A stretch of 15,907 bases of DNA, taken from the NCBI GenBank assembly GCA_964414835.1, contig CAYPWY010000036.1, positions 1-15,907 of the forward strand, given 5' to 3'. The stretch comes from Eshraghiella sp964414835. GTDB lineage: Bacteria > Bacillota > Clostridia > Lachnospirales > Lachnospiraceae. Of this stretch, positions 7,511 to 15,466 are shown one piece after another. Both the position numbers and the translations under genes were made by a program. The notes below the pieces were generated by a model. That model was not told the DNA's origin, did no database searches, and worked only from the letters and a program-made list of their open reading frames with translations. The stretch's first letter is position 1. Each line of letters begins with the position of its first letter.

Positions 7511-8146
7511 ATGTCAAATCAGAAATCAGGTGCAGGCAAAAAAGATTACAGTAAGATGTCTGATGAGGAGCTTGTTTTGACCTATCGTACAGGAAACGAA
7601 GGGGCTGCTGATATACTTGTGGAAAAATATAAAAATCTTGTGAGAATGAAAGCAAGAGCTTACTTTCTTATGGGTGCCGACAGTGAAGACCTTGTACAGG
7701 AAGGAATGATTGGACTTTATAAGGCAATCAGAGACTACAATCCCGAAAAGGATGCGGTTTTTATGACCTTTGCATCGCTGTGTATCGGAAGACAGATAAG
7801 GACTGCAATAACTGCTTACAACCGCCAGAAAAATGCGCCCCTCAACACATATATTTCTCTCGATATGCCTGTCACTGATGAGCAGGGAGATGATGCAAGC
7901 CTTAAGGATGTAATCGCATCGGAATACGAGATGAATCCGGAGGCGCTTATTATTGACAGGGAGCAGGCGGACAGACTTATAAGTAAGCTGTACAAAAGCT
8001 TAAGCAAAATGGAATGGCAGGTTCTTGAGCTTTATAAGGAGGGCTTAAGCTATGCCGAGATAGCCGTATATCTTGAAAAAACGCCTAAAGCCGTTGACAA
8101 TGCGATACAGCGAATACGTACTAAGTTCAGTGCAATCCGCGAATAG
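7511..8146 (+). CDS. sigH: RNA polymerase sigma factor SigH (stationary phase/sporulation)
   Basis: A sigma-70-family factor of 211 residues; in Bacillus and Clostridia SigH (Spo0H) drives early sporulation and competence genes. Region 2 is clear at about residues 44-105 (ADSEDLVQEGMIGLYKAIRDY then FMTFASLCIGRQIRTAI). Region 4 at about 163-208 holds the helix-turn-helix (GLSYAEIAVYLEKTPKAVDNAIQRIRTKF). There is no region 1.1 or 3, which fits SigH. ATG 7511 is 3 nt after rlmB with only a weak ribosome site, so coupling to rlmB is likely; ATG 7556 is a possible internal start. The gene next to rlmB is the standard Firmicute location. Possession of SigH does not itself show that the organism sporulates. 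Confidence 0.93.
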   Translation: MSNQKSGAGKKDYSKMSDEELVLTYRTGNEGAADILVEKYKNLVRMKARAYFLMGADSEDLVQEGMIGLYKAIRDYNPEKDAVFMTFASLCIGRQIRTAITAYNRQKNAPLNTYISLDMPVTDEQGDDASLKDVIASEYEMNPEALIIDREQADRLISKLYKSLSKMEWQVLELYKEGLSYAEIAVYLEKTPKAVDNAIQRIRTKFSAIRE

Positions 8147-8203
8147 TTTCAGGTGGCAGTAAATATAATAAGAATTATCTCTAAAGATTATCTCAAAAAA
8201 CAG

Positions 8204-8232
8204 TTGATAAATTCTCTGACTTGTGATAAATT
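8204..8232 (+). promoter_or_regulatory. Possible weak promoter for tRNA-Thr
   Basis: TTGATA (8204-8209) is followed after 17 bp by TAAATT (8227-8232), each four to five matches of six. I see no hairpin terminator between sigH and the tRNA, so transcription from the sigH operon could also reach it. Confidence 0.35.
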
Positions 8233-8245
8233 ATTATTCGGATGT

Positions 8246-8317
8246 GCTGATGTGGCTCAGAGGTAGAGCACTTCCTTGGTAAGGAAGGGGTCACGGGTTC
8301 AATTCCCGTCATCAGCT
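8246..8317 (+). tRNA. tRNA-Thr (anticodon GGU)
   Basis: Acceptor stem GCTGATG (8246-8252) pairs perfectly with CATCAGC (8310-8316). The D arm is GCTC/GAGC with a short loop. The anticodon stem CTTCC/GGAAG encloses loop TTGGTAA with anticodon GGT. The T arm is ACGGG-TTCAATT-CCCGT. The discriminator is T and no CCA is encoded. Phage-derived genes begin just beyond it; tRNA genes are common phage integration sites, but I find no repeat of its 3' end in this window. Confidence 0.95.
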
Positions 8318-8330
8318 TAAGCCAGAACGC

Positions 8331-8370
8331 AAAAAAATGGGTAGAAGAAATTTAGTTCTTCTACCCATTT
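8331..8370 (-). terminator. Intrinsic terminator of the minus-strand phage unit
   Basis: A perfect 15-bp stem (8335-8349 with 8356-8370) closes a 6-nt loop. Read on the minus strand it is followed by a seven-base T tract (8331-8337, partly in the stem), as expected for termination 30 nt after the endolysin stop codon. In the + direction the T-run is short, so it may also weakly terminate tRNA-Thr transcripts. Confidence 0.85.
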
Positions 8371-8401
8371 GCCATATATAAGCAGATTTGCAGCTTAAAA
8401 A

Positions 8402-9487
8402 TTAATCAAGCTGCTTACCGTTTTTGTCATAGACATGGTATCCGGCATCTTTGTATGTATTCCATGCAGAGTAAGCATATTTCCATACTTTAAAACTTCC
8501 CTTGGAAGATAAACTATCGTTAAATGATTTTCTTACCCTATAATAATCTGCCGAAGCGGTATAATCCGGATAGGATGCGGCAGTCAGAACAGATACCTGT
8601 GCAGCCTGTACGGTAACAGTCTTAGTATTAATGAGCTGTGTGCCGTCAGGTGCATAGGTCTTGATGGTGTATGTACCGCTGCCAAGCGTACACAAGTCAA
8701 CATTTGTACTAAAACCATGATAACCATTGCCTTTTGCTGCAGCCTTTAAATCAGCTCTGTATACATCGGCAGTGACAGTGACGGTTTTCTTAAGTGTCGT
8801 ACCGCAGTATATTTTAATTGTCACAGCGCAGGAAGAGTCATCAGTGCCGTTCCAGCACCATCCGCCTACGGTATTTGCTGAAGCCACATCCAGATAGCCC
8901 TGATAATTATAAACCTTGATATTTGATGAAGTGGAAGCTGTCGGTTTTGAGGCAGATGCAGCTGTTGATGAAGCAGAAGATGAAGAAACCACAGAATCCG
9001 TAAAATAATATCCATTGCTCCATCTGTTCCAGTAGCCTGAAGGATATTTGGAAAGGGCAAGCTCCCTTGTTTTCATTGTATTACCTGCGCAAGTCTCGCA
9101 TACCGTTCCGGTTGCAGGGTTGTAAATGCCTATATGTCCGGTATTCTGATAAACAAATGTAATAATGTCAGCTGGTATCTGTGCCATATCTGTACTTTTG
9201 CGAGTTGCATTGTTATAAAAATATGCAATACTCACATCGGGCATAGTTGACTTATTTTTTGAAATATAGTCATATTGGTTAGCTGTAATGTCTACATTGA
9301 CCGGAACTCCCCAGCCGCAGGCCTTAATTGTGCATACACAGTCAAACTGCTGCCTGCCGCCAGCATTAAACTGTCCCCACTTTCCGTTACAATACACGGT
9401 GTTGTCTGTTTTAATAAGGCTTTGATAGTAATTCCATACATCCTGCATGGTTTTCTTTCCTACTGTAGCTGCCGTTAAAGTTGCCAT
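8402..9487 (-). CDS. Phage-type endolysin: papain-like (NlpC/P60 or CHAP) peptidoglycan hydrolase with wall-binding domains
   Basis: Starts at ATG 9485-9487, fixed by AAGGAGG 7 nt before it; 361 residues with no signal peptide, as in phage lysins that need a holin. Residues 1-165 form a papain-like hydrolase: likely catalytic Cys50 in QQFDCVCTIKACGWG and likely His118 in NTGHIGIYN. A third polar residue probably lies in TVCETCAGN. A Ser/Ala/Thr-rich linker covers about 167-190. Residues 191-293 look like a beta-sandwich module (GYLDVASAN, GGWCWNG, DVYRADLKAA, GYHGFS), a pattern I associate with clostridial wall hydrolases. The C-terminal 305-361 (YYRVRKSFNDSLSSKGSFK, AGYHVYDKNGKQL) resembles the SPOR-like tail repeat of clostridial endolysins. 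It cleaves peptidoglycan; the exact bond is not determined. It lies 117 nt after the tape-measure gene on the same strand. Confidence 0.82.
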   Translation of the reverse strand: MATLTAATVGKKTMQDVWNYYQSLIKTDNTVYCNGKWGQFNAGGRQQFDCVCTIKACGWGVPVNVDITANQYDYISKNKSTMPDVSIAYFYNNATRKSTDMAQIPADIITFVYQNTGHIGIYNPATGTVCETCAGNTMKTRELALSKYPSGYWNRWSNGYYFTDSVVSSSSASSTAASASKPTASTSSNIKVYNYQGYLDVASANTVGGWCWNGTDDSSCAVTIKIYCGTTLKKTVTVTADVYRADLKAAAKGNGYHGFSTNVDLCTLGSGTYTIKTYAPDGTQLINTKTVTVQAAQVSVLTAASYPDYTASADYYRVRKSFNDSLSSKGSFKVWKYAYSAWNTYKDAGYHVYDKNGKQLD

Positions 9488-9494
9488 AATTTTT

Positions 9495-9501
9495 CCTCCT
9501 T
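9495..9501 (-). promoter_or_regulatory. Ribosome binding site deciding the endolysin start
   Basis: A perfect AAGGAGG on the minus strand lies 7 nt before ATG 9487. It rules out the upstream in-frame start at 9520, which lies inside the hairpin at 9516-9536. Confidence 0.85.
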
Positions 9502-9515
9502 GTAAATAAAAATTA

Positions 9516-9536
9516 CCCACTGTCTAAGACAGTGGG
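9516..9536 (-). terminator. Hairpin between tape-measure gene and endolysin gene (terminator or attenuator)
   Basis: A perfect 10-bp inverted repeat (9516-9525 and 9527-9536) around one central base; in RNA the closing pairs would open to give a small loop. On the minus strand TAATTTTTATTT follows, so it can act as a partial terminator for the tape-measure transcript directly before the endolysin ribosome site. An operator role is also possible. I see no convincing promoter between the two genes. Confidence 0.5.
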
Positions 9537-9604
9537 CTTTTAGTTAAAGTGATTTCAGTTGTTTCATAAGTGGATTATGTAATATTCTAAATGCACAAAT
9601 TATT

Positions 9605-12600
9605 TTATTTGTTTTTAACGGAAGTCGGAACACCGTTATTGCTGCTGAGGGCACTCCAATTTGTTACACCGTTCTTTTTAATCGGTAAACCGGATAATTC
9701 ATTCCACAAAGCATTTTTAAATGTTCCGTCCTGTACAAGTGCCTTCCTGAAATCTGTGTAATCGTGTACATTTGAAAGCTCCATATTTATATTAATATCA
9801 CCAAAATTTACGTCACCGTTTCCGCTACTGTTTGCAGGCAGCGGAATATTGTCAAGGGAAGAGGTGAAGTCAGGAATGCTGATGCCGGGAGCAAAATTTC
9901 CCTGTGCCATTTCCCAAAGGCGTCTGCTCATTTCGCTGGTGAATACCATATCTCCCTTGCCAAGAGGCGTCAGTATGGCTCCGTCTGATTTCCTTAAGAT
10001 GAATTCGGTGCCGTCTTCCTGTGTCCAGTGATAACCGCCCGGTGCATTTGAAGTACCGCTTCTGTAGCCATGGGATTTCATCTGGCTGAGCATCCATATA
10101 TTCTGTGCGGCCGAACCTGTATAGGTGCCTGAACCGCCCATTGCGGAATAGTATTGTGCCCGTGCCGAAAAGGAGCTGTCAAGGTTGTTGTATTTCAGCC
10201 TGTCCACGATGCTGGTGTCTTTATTCAGTTTATCCTTCGGGTATGTATCGGTCTTTTTTATAAACCAGCTTCCCCATGATGGATTGCTGCTGTTGGATGA
10301 ATTGTTGGAAGAGCTGTTTGTTTTCGCAGATAACTGTAAACTGCCGGAGGCAATACTTGTTTTGGTGCTACCGGAGTTGCCGGAACCTGCAGTTTTTGTA
10401 CTGCTTGACGTACCGGAGGAAGAACTGCCGGCAGTACCGCTTCCGGCATTTGTTTTACCTGCACCTGCATTTGTCAGGCCTGCCACATATGACACCAGCT
10501 TGTCAATAGCGGCGGTTGTTCCTGCAATAGTTGTGCTTACGGTATTCAGTCCGTTCGTCAGTGCATTCGTAAATGGGGAAGCGGAATCAAATACGGAAGT
10601 GATGGTGTCGCTGATAAAAGTACCATATTCCTCCGCAACTTCGTTCAGGGTGGCATTGATTTGGTCGCCCTTTCCGGCAACTGCGCTTACGATTTCCGCA
10701 AGAAGCGCATCTGAATTGTCAAGACGGTCATTCATCCAGTTTTCATAAGCTTCTGCAAGCTGGTCAAGCATATCCTCGGTATCACTCAAGTATTGTTCGT
10801 ATTCTGTTTCCTGAAGGTCAGCTTTTGCTTCTTCCAGTTCAACTTTTATCTGCTGGATTTTGGACATTGCTTCTTCTGAGGTATCGTTTTCGTAAGCAAG
10901 TTTTTGTTTTTCGAGAGATGAAATATTGGCTGTCTGCTCAGAAATTGATTTTTGATATGAATATAAATCTTTTTCAGCGCTCAAAGCTTCCTTTTTCCTG
11001 TCGATAAGCTCCTGAATGGCATCCAACTGGGCATCATAGCCGTTTTCAATCAGGTCAAGGATGGCTTCTTTTTCATCTTCAGCGGCATTGACTGCGTCTC
11101 TGTGGGCTTCTGCCATTTCGTTGTACTGTTCAAGAACTTCCTGTCCGGCGCCGTTTATAAGTTGCCGCTGTAAATCCTGAACTTCGTCGTAGTAATCCTG
11201 TGCCTGTTGTCTGTAGGTATCATAAGCGGCTGCATGGAGGGCGATTGCCGCATCGGCGTATTTTGTCAGGCTGCCGTCGTCATCATACATGTCTTTGTTT
11301 TCCAGCAGTCCCGTAAGGTATTCTGTTTCATCGGTGATGCGGTTTATGGCTTCTTCAAGGTATTCGAATATTTCCCAGTCAAGGCTTCGGATGGTGTTGT
11401 TGAATTCTATACAATCATTTTCCAGTTCGGCAATTTCCTGACGAATATCCATAAGCTCAGAGAACATCGTATCATATGCCTCGGTGCCGGAAGTCATTGT
11501 ATTCAAAATGGATTGCAGTTGACTGGCTTCGGATGTAAGAGTACTGATTTTCTTTTGGGTAAGAGATGCCATATCCGCGTAATAAGCAGAATCAGCGAAT
11601 AATCCTTTTAATTCCAATTGGTCAATTTTTGTTTGTAAAGAATTAATATCCGAATCAAAAGAGGTTATCACAGCGTCTGATTCTGTTTTAATGTTATTCC
11701 ATTTATCGCTGGTAGAAATCTCATTTAATGTCTGTTTAAGCTCTTGGGCAGTATCCAGACAACTTATTGCTTTAGCATACAAATCCTGATATTCGCTTAT
11801 CTTATCAGCAAGGCTGCTGTCGGTAATGTCTTCAATCCGAAGGGTGCCGTTTTGGACAAGTCTTTTATATGTGTCTGACAATCCTATGGCGTCAGCTTCT
11901 TTTATGTAGGAGCTGTAAGCCTGTTCCTGAAGGGAGATGGCTTCTTTGGTTTTTTCCATTGACTGTGCCAGTGATTTATTGCGTTCTGTCCATGAGGAAT
12001 AGGTGTCGGATATTTTTTGGTCGAGGCGGGACAGGGCTTCATCTGTGCGTGATAATGCGGTTTCTATCCAGTCGAAGGTCTGGGCGGTAGTTGATGAAGA
12101 AGAAGATGAAGATGATGATGAATCCGATTCCAAAGCATTTCCTATATTACGTTCAAAATCAGAAATGAAAGAGAGCTTGGTATTCATATCAGAGAAAATT
12201 TCTTCGGCGGCTTCCTCGTTTACTTCAAAGGCTTCTTTGTAACTATTGTTAAGCTGTTCTTTCTGCTCATCTGTGAGATTTTGATTATTGGCAATAGCTT
12301 CTGCATATTGAGATGCAACATTAGACACAATATTGGCTTTTGACAAGCCGAGTTTTGCAGAGATTACGGAATATAGTTTCAGATTGTAATTTTTTAATTT
12401 ACCAAGGCTGGTGTTGATTAGATTAATGAAAATGTTTTCAGATTCAGCTGCTTTATCGGTGCTTGTTGCAAGATTTTCATATGCCAGCTGGTTGAATTTT
12501 ACCATAGCCTCATCTACAACTGCCTGTTTTGCATTTTCAATCTGTGCCTTTGCAAGCTGAATATAGGCATCTTTATTTATTGACAGTTGACCGTTTTCAT

Positions 12601-14749
12601 CTCTGAGAACCGATAAATATTCAGGCTCAAGTGACAATATATCGTTAAGCGTATCAATTGTAAGATAACCGTTGGTGTTGTATTCTTCTATTGCCTTTGT
12701 AACAGTATCATAACCGCCTTGTATATTATCAAGGGCAGTTGTAACACCTTCAATGGCTGAAGTGACTTTAACAGCTTCAGCTGCTACATTGCGCAGATAA
12801 TCTGCCAGTCCTGATTCCGGTTCCACATTCAAAGTTGAGATAAGAGATTCAACCTTATCGGTCAATGATTCTTCTATTATATTTCCGATATTTTCAAGGT
12901 TTGTCAGGTCTATATTGCTTATATCAATTCCGGCTTCTTTCAGATCATAAAGCATATCTATTAATTCGCCGGATGAATAATTACCCTCCAGAACTTTTGA
13001 GTAAGTATCGCCAAGCGATTCCAGCTCATTTTTAAAATCAGATAAAGTTTCCAGAGAACTTTCATCAGTAATATCGGAAATAGAGTCTGCAAGAGCAGAA
13101 GTGAGTGAGTTGCCAATACTTTCATCTTTTTCTTTAATATCGTTAAATAAAGACCAGTAGTAATCATTAAAAAATGATTCTAATTGAGGATAAGATTCGC
13201 TAAGTCCGTCGAGAATTGCGTGAACTTCCTCCGCGGCCGCTTCAGAATCTGCTTCAGGGTCCAGTAAGGAATCATAGAAGCTGTCAATTGCATTTTCAAG
13301 CTCTTGATTGTTGGCAATTTCATCTATGGCATCTTTGATTTCCGTCAAAGAAAAGCCTGATTCGACAAAATCTGCAATCATATTATTTAAGGAAGTTTCA
13401 TCAAATGCGCCTGTTGAAGATGCAACAAAATCTTCCAGCAATTCCTGTGAAAGCTGTGTCTGTGAATTAAAATATTCCTGAAACTCATCTGCATCAATGA
13501 AATAGCCATATTGGGAACAGCGAGTTATAAGTTCATACAATGTAGCGGAATCCAGTTCCGGGGCTTTTTCATTAATATAATCAAACAATTGCCCTACCGT
13601 TGTCGTTTTGCCGGAATACAGATAATCCTTAATTTCGTCAAATGTTTCATCGTAGACACCCTGTTGTGAAAGATAAGATAAAAGCTTTTGCCTGTAGTAT
13701 GAATCTTTCCCGTATATGTTCGCTGAGGTTAGAAGAACAGCTTTATTTCTGACCTTATCTAATGTAACATCCACTCCGCCTGAATTAGAAATCTTGGCGT
13801 TGCTGTAAATATTTTCCTGTGCCTGAATTTTGTCGTCTAGAGCTTTTTGGTTTTGTTTATCTAACAGCTCAATACGGTCTTTCAATTTCAGATTAGCTTT
13901 ATCCCATGCTTCGGATTCTCCATTTAATAATCCTTTTGTGTCACCAATGGATTTATTTAAGTCTTGGGATATTTCAGCTAATTTCTGTTTATTGGTGCCG
14001 GCTTCTTTTAAAGCTGTCTGCAATTCTTTAAGAGAAGTGATTTCATCTTCATTTTTCTGAATTAATTCATCTGACTTATCGATGATGTTTTGCTGTGATT
14101 CAAGGTATCTTTTATCTGCTGAGGCTAAATACTGTATAAGTGATATAATCCCGTTTATTGCAAAAGAAACACCAAAACTTACAGCGGCATTTAAAGCCAT
14201 GGTGGCGGCTTGCAGAGCAAATGTTTTGAGGGTGGCAGTAACGAGAGAACCCACATAGTTGCCAAGTTCTGCAGTTGTACCATTTAAACCTGTAAGATAT
14301 TTGCCAAGTGATGAATTGGCTGAACCAATTGCCGTTACTAATTCCTCGGTATTGGCAGTAGCCGTAACCGTACCGTCAGTATTTGTCTGCAAACTTTCAT
14401 TGTATGCATCAATGGCTTGTTTTACACCACTATATCCGTGGGCGGCATCGGCTATATTTTGGTAGTTTTGAGTTTGGATAAAACCATTAATATCACCAGT
14501 TTTTAATTTGCCAATTTCACCTTTTTCATAAAGCTCTTTGATGTGTTCTGGTAATCCTTCAATATCAGACAATCCATGTTTTTTTATAACAACATCTACT
14601 TGTGCTGTGGTATTGCAATCTTGAATGACCTGTTTGAGTTTATCTAATTCTTCTTTAGCAACTTCAGTAGTTATTTTGACTGTCGCATTTTTAGTACCAC
14701 CAAGTTTTTCAGTCCAACTCCAACGGTCAGCAAGAATTTTTCCTATCAA
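9605..14749 (-). CDS. Phage tail tape-measure protein, 5' end uncertain
   Basis: The reading frame has 1714 codons from TTG 14749 with no interruption. In long-tailed phages this protein sets tail length and is released during DNA entry. Seen here: a long hydrophobic stretch at about 168-209 (Ala/Val/Ile-rich), extended charged helical regions with coiled-coil character (about 210-860 and 900-1370), and a run of ten Ser near 876-886. A Gly/Ser/Thr/Asn-rich segment follows at about 1424-1498. The C-terminal part carries ILRKSDGAILTPLGKGDMVF and RRLWEMAQG, a pattern I know from Firmicute siphophage tape-measure proteins, then DININMELSNVHDYTDFRKAL. The start is doubtful: TTG without a ribosome site, a stop five codons upstream, and overlap with the promoter of the divergent gene. 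The native N-terminus may be lost. It is followed directly by the endolysin rather than by baseplate genes. Confidence 0.8.
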   Translation of the reverse strand: MIGKILADRWSWTEKLGGTKNATVKITTEVAKEELDKLKQVIQDCNTTAQVDVVIKKHGLSDIEGLPEHIKELYEKGEIGKLKTGDINGFIQTQNYQNIADAAHGYSGVKQAIDAYNESLQTNTDGTVTATANTEELVTAIGSANSSLGKYLTGLNGTTAELGNYVGSLVTATLKTFALQAATMALNAAVSFGVSFAINGIISLIQYLASADKRYLESQQNIIDKSDELIQKNEDEITSLKELQTALKEAGTNKQKLAEISQDLNKSIGDTKGLLNGESEAWDKANLKLKDRIELLDKQNQKALDDKIQAQENIYSNAKISNSGGVDVTLDKVRNKAVLLTSANIYGKDSYYRQKLLSYLSQQGVYDETFDEIKDYLYSGKTTTVGQLFDYINEKAPELDSATLYELITRCSQYGYFIDADEFQEYFNSQTQLSQELLEDFVASSTGAFDETSLNNMIADFVESGFSLTEIKDAIDEIANNQELENAIDSFYDSLLDPEADSEAAAEEVHAILDGLSESYPQLESFFNDYYWSLFNDIKEKDESIGNSLTSALADSISDITDESSLETLSDFKNELESLGDTYSKVLEGNYSSGELIDMLYDLKEAGIDISNIDLTNLENIGNIIEESLTDKVESLISTLNVEPESGLADYLRNVAAEAVKVTSAIEGVTTALDNIQGGYDTVTKAIEEYNTNGYLTIDTLNDILSLEPEYLSVLRDENGQLSINKDAYIQLAKAQIENAKQAVVDEAMVKFNQLAYENLATSTDKAAESENIFINLINTSLGKLKNYNLKLYSVISAKLGLSKANIVSNVASQYAEAIANNQNLTDEQKEQLNNSYKEAFEVNEEAAEEIFSDMNTKLSFISDFERNIGNALESDSSSSSSSSSSTTAQTFDWIETALSRTDEALSRLDQKISDTYSSWTERNKSLAQSMEKTKEAISLQEQAYSSYIKEADAIGLSDTYKRLVQNGTLRIEDITDSSLADKISEYQDLYAKAISCLDTAQELKQTLNEISTSDKWNNIKTESDAVITSFDSDINSLQTKIDQLELKGLFADSAYYADMASLTQKKISTLTSEASQLQSILNTMTSGTEAYDTMFSELMDIRQEIAELENDCIEFNNTIRSLDWEIFEYLEEAINRITDETEYLTGLLENKDMYDDDGSLTKYADAAIALHAAAYDTYRQQAQDYYDEVQDLQRQLINGAGQEVLEQYNEMAEAHRDAVNAAEDEKEAILDLIENGYDAQLDAIQELIDRKKEALSAEKDLYSYQKSISEQTANISSLEKQKLAYENDTSEEAMSKIQQIKVELEEAKADLQETEYEQYLSDTEDMLDQLAEAYENWMNDRLDNSDALLAEIVSAVAGKGDQINATLNEVAEEYGTFISDTITSVFDSASPFTNALTNGLNTVSTTIAGTTAAIDKLVSYVAGLTNAGAGKTNAGSGTAGSSSSGTSSSTKTAGSGNSGSTKTSIASGSLQLSAKTNSSSNNSSNSSNPSWGSWFIKKTDTYPKDKLNKDTSIVDRLKYNNLDSSFSARAQYYSAMGGSGTYTGSAAQNIWMLSQMKSHGYRSGTSNAPGGYHWTQEDGTEFILRKSDGAILTPLGKGDMVFTSEMSRRLWEMAQGNFAPGISIPDFTSSLDNIPLPANSSGNGDVNFGDININMELSNVHDYTDFRKALVQDGTFKNALWNELSGLPIKKNGVTNWSALSSNNGVPTSVKNK
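14384..14749 (-). repeat. Direct repeat copy A (tape-measure 5' end)
   Basis: This 366-bp segment, codons 1-122 of the tape-measure frame, matches 15471-15836 at a constant offset of 1087 with no gaps. Similarity continues a few bases beyond 14749 with a small indel. Its partner and the gene between them are described under copy B. Confidence 0.9.
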
Positions 14750-14759
14750 TTTTTCTTGC

Positions 14760-14788
14760 TTGATTTAGTTTGTTAATGTTGATATAAT
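14760..14788 (+). promoter_or_regulatory. Extended -10 promoter of the zinc-ribbon gene
   Basis: -35-like TTGATT (14760-14765), 17-bp spacer, and a perfect TATAAT (14783-14788) preceded by TG and one base (TGATATAAT), the extended -10 form. The -35 element begins 11 bp beyond the tape-measure TTG on the opposite strand. Confidence 0.75.
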
Positions 14789-14821
14789 TAAATCAAAAAT
14801 GTGAGAGAAGGCAATTTAATT

Positions 14822-15355
14822 ATGAAGTACTGTTTACATTGTGGTTGTATATATGCTGAGTCATATATATATTATGAAAATGAAGAATGTAGCGGTTGCG
14901 GTTTCAAACTCATTGAAGATGTTGATATGAAAGAAGAACAATTTTTACAATTATCTGATTCTGAAAAAGACAAGTATGAATTGAAAATATATGATTTGTG
15001 CAAGCAATCTGAGTTTTTTGATGAAACCACTTATAAAAAAGAACATAGCAATTTAAGAAATTGGTACTATACTTTCCGTTTTGATAAGTATGAGCAACTA
15101 TCTGGCGAAAAAGCATTTACCAAGGAGAACGAACTTTATCACAAAAAGGAGGCCCATAAGCGTTTTAATGAAGCGATGACAAAATATGCAGGAACTATAA
15201 GAAGCAGCAATGTACCTAAATGTCCAACTTGCCAAAGTACCAATCTGCGTAAAATATCAACAACAGCCAAGGCTGCCAATACTGCATTATTTGGCATATT
15301 TGGGACAAAGAGACACAAGACCTTCCACTGTAATAACTGTGGTTACGAGTGGTAA
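14822..15355 (+). CDS. Double zinc-ribbon protein of unknown function
   Basis: The protein has 177 residues from ATG 14822, with GAAGG at 14807-14811 as ribosome site; the in-frame GTG at 14801 is less likely. The N-terminal ribbon uses Cys4/Cys7 (CLHC) and Cys23/Cys26 (CSGC). A middle helical, charged and aromatic region (about 35-128) is unassigned. The C-terminal ribbon uses Cys134/Cys137 (CPTC) and Cys170/Cys173 (CNNC) with a small hydrophobic insert (AANTALFGIFGTK). C-terminal ribbons like this occur in small hypothetical proteins of clostridial genomes and mobile elements; their function is unknown to me. It has its own promoter and terminator, is divergent from the tape-measure gene, and lies between two copies of that gene's 5' end. 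It looks like an independently expressed cargo gene. DNA, RNA or protein binding are all possible. Confidence 0.8.
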   Translation: MKYCLHCGCIYAESYIYYENEECSGCGFKLIEDVDMKEEQFLQLSDSEKDKYELKIYDLCKQSEFFDETTYKKEHSNLRNWYYTFRFDKYEQLSGEKAFTKENELYHKKEAHKRFNEAMTKYAGTIRSSNVPKCPTCQSTNLRKISTTAKAANTALFGIFGTKRHKTFHCNNCGYEW

Positions 15356-15410
15356 ACAAATCATAATACATCACATCCTTTCAAAATATAATTATGGAAT
15401 AAAGTATACT

Positions 15411-15466
15411 AAAAAGTACACTACGAAATACCGGGTATGCCGATATTTGGTACTGTACTTTTTTTT
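15411..15466 (+). terminator. Strong, probably bidirectional terminator after the zinc-ribbon gene
   Basis: A 22-nt imperfect inverted repeat (15411-15432 and 15442-15463, three mismatches) around a 9-nt loop ends in a run of eight T on the + strand (15459-15466). The other end begins with five A, giving a T-run on the minus strand too. It separates the zinc-ribbon gene from tape-measure fragment B and supplies that fragment's stop codon. Confidence 0.85.

Noticed and set aside
8293..8317. Phage attachment site in the tRNA-Thr 3' end
   Set aside because: I found no second copy of this sequence in the window and no integrase gene, so an att site cannot be supported here.
10185..10748. 187-codon + strand open frame opposite the tape-measure gene
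   Set aside because: It lies wholly antisense to the long frame in a biased Ser/Gly/Ala/Thr-rich region, has no ribosome site, and its protein shows low-complexity Leu/Val/Pro composition typical of a shadow frame.
12090..12125. GA/TC-rich low-complexity tract as a microsatellite or phase-variable site
   Set aside because: The codons are mixed Ser codons, not a pure repeat unit; it encodes a Ser linker in frame with the tape-measure protein.
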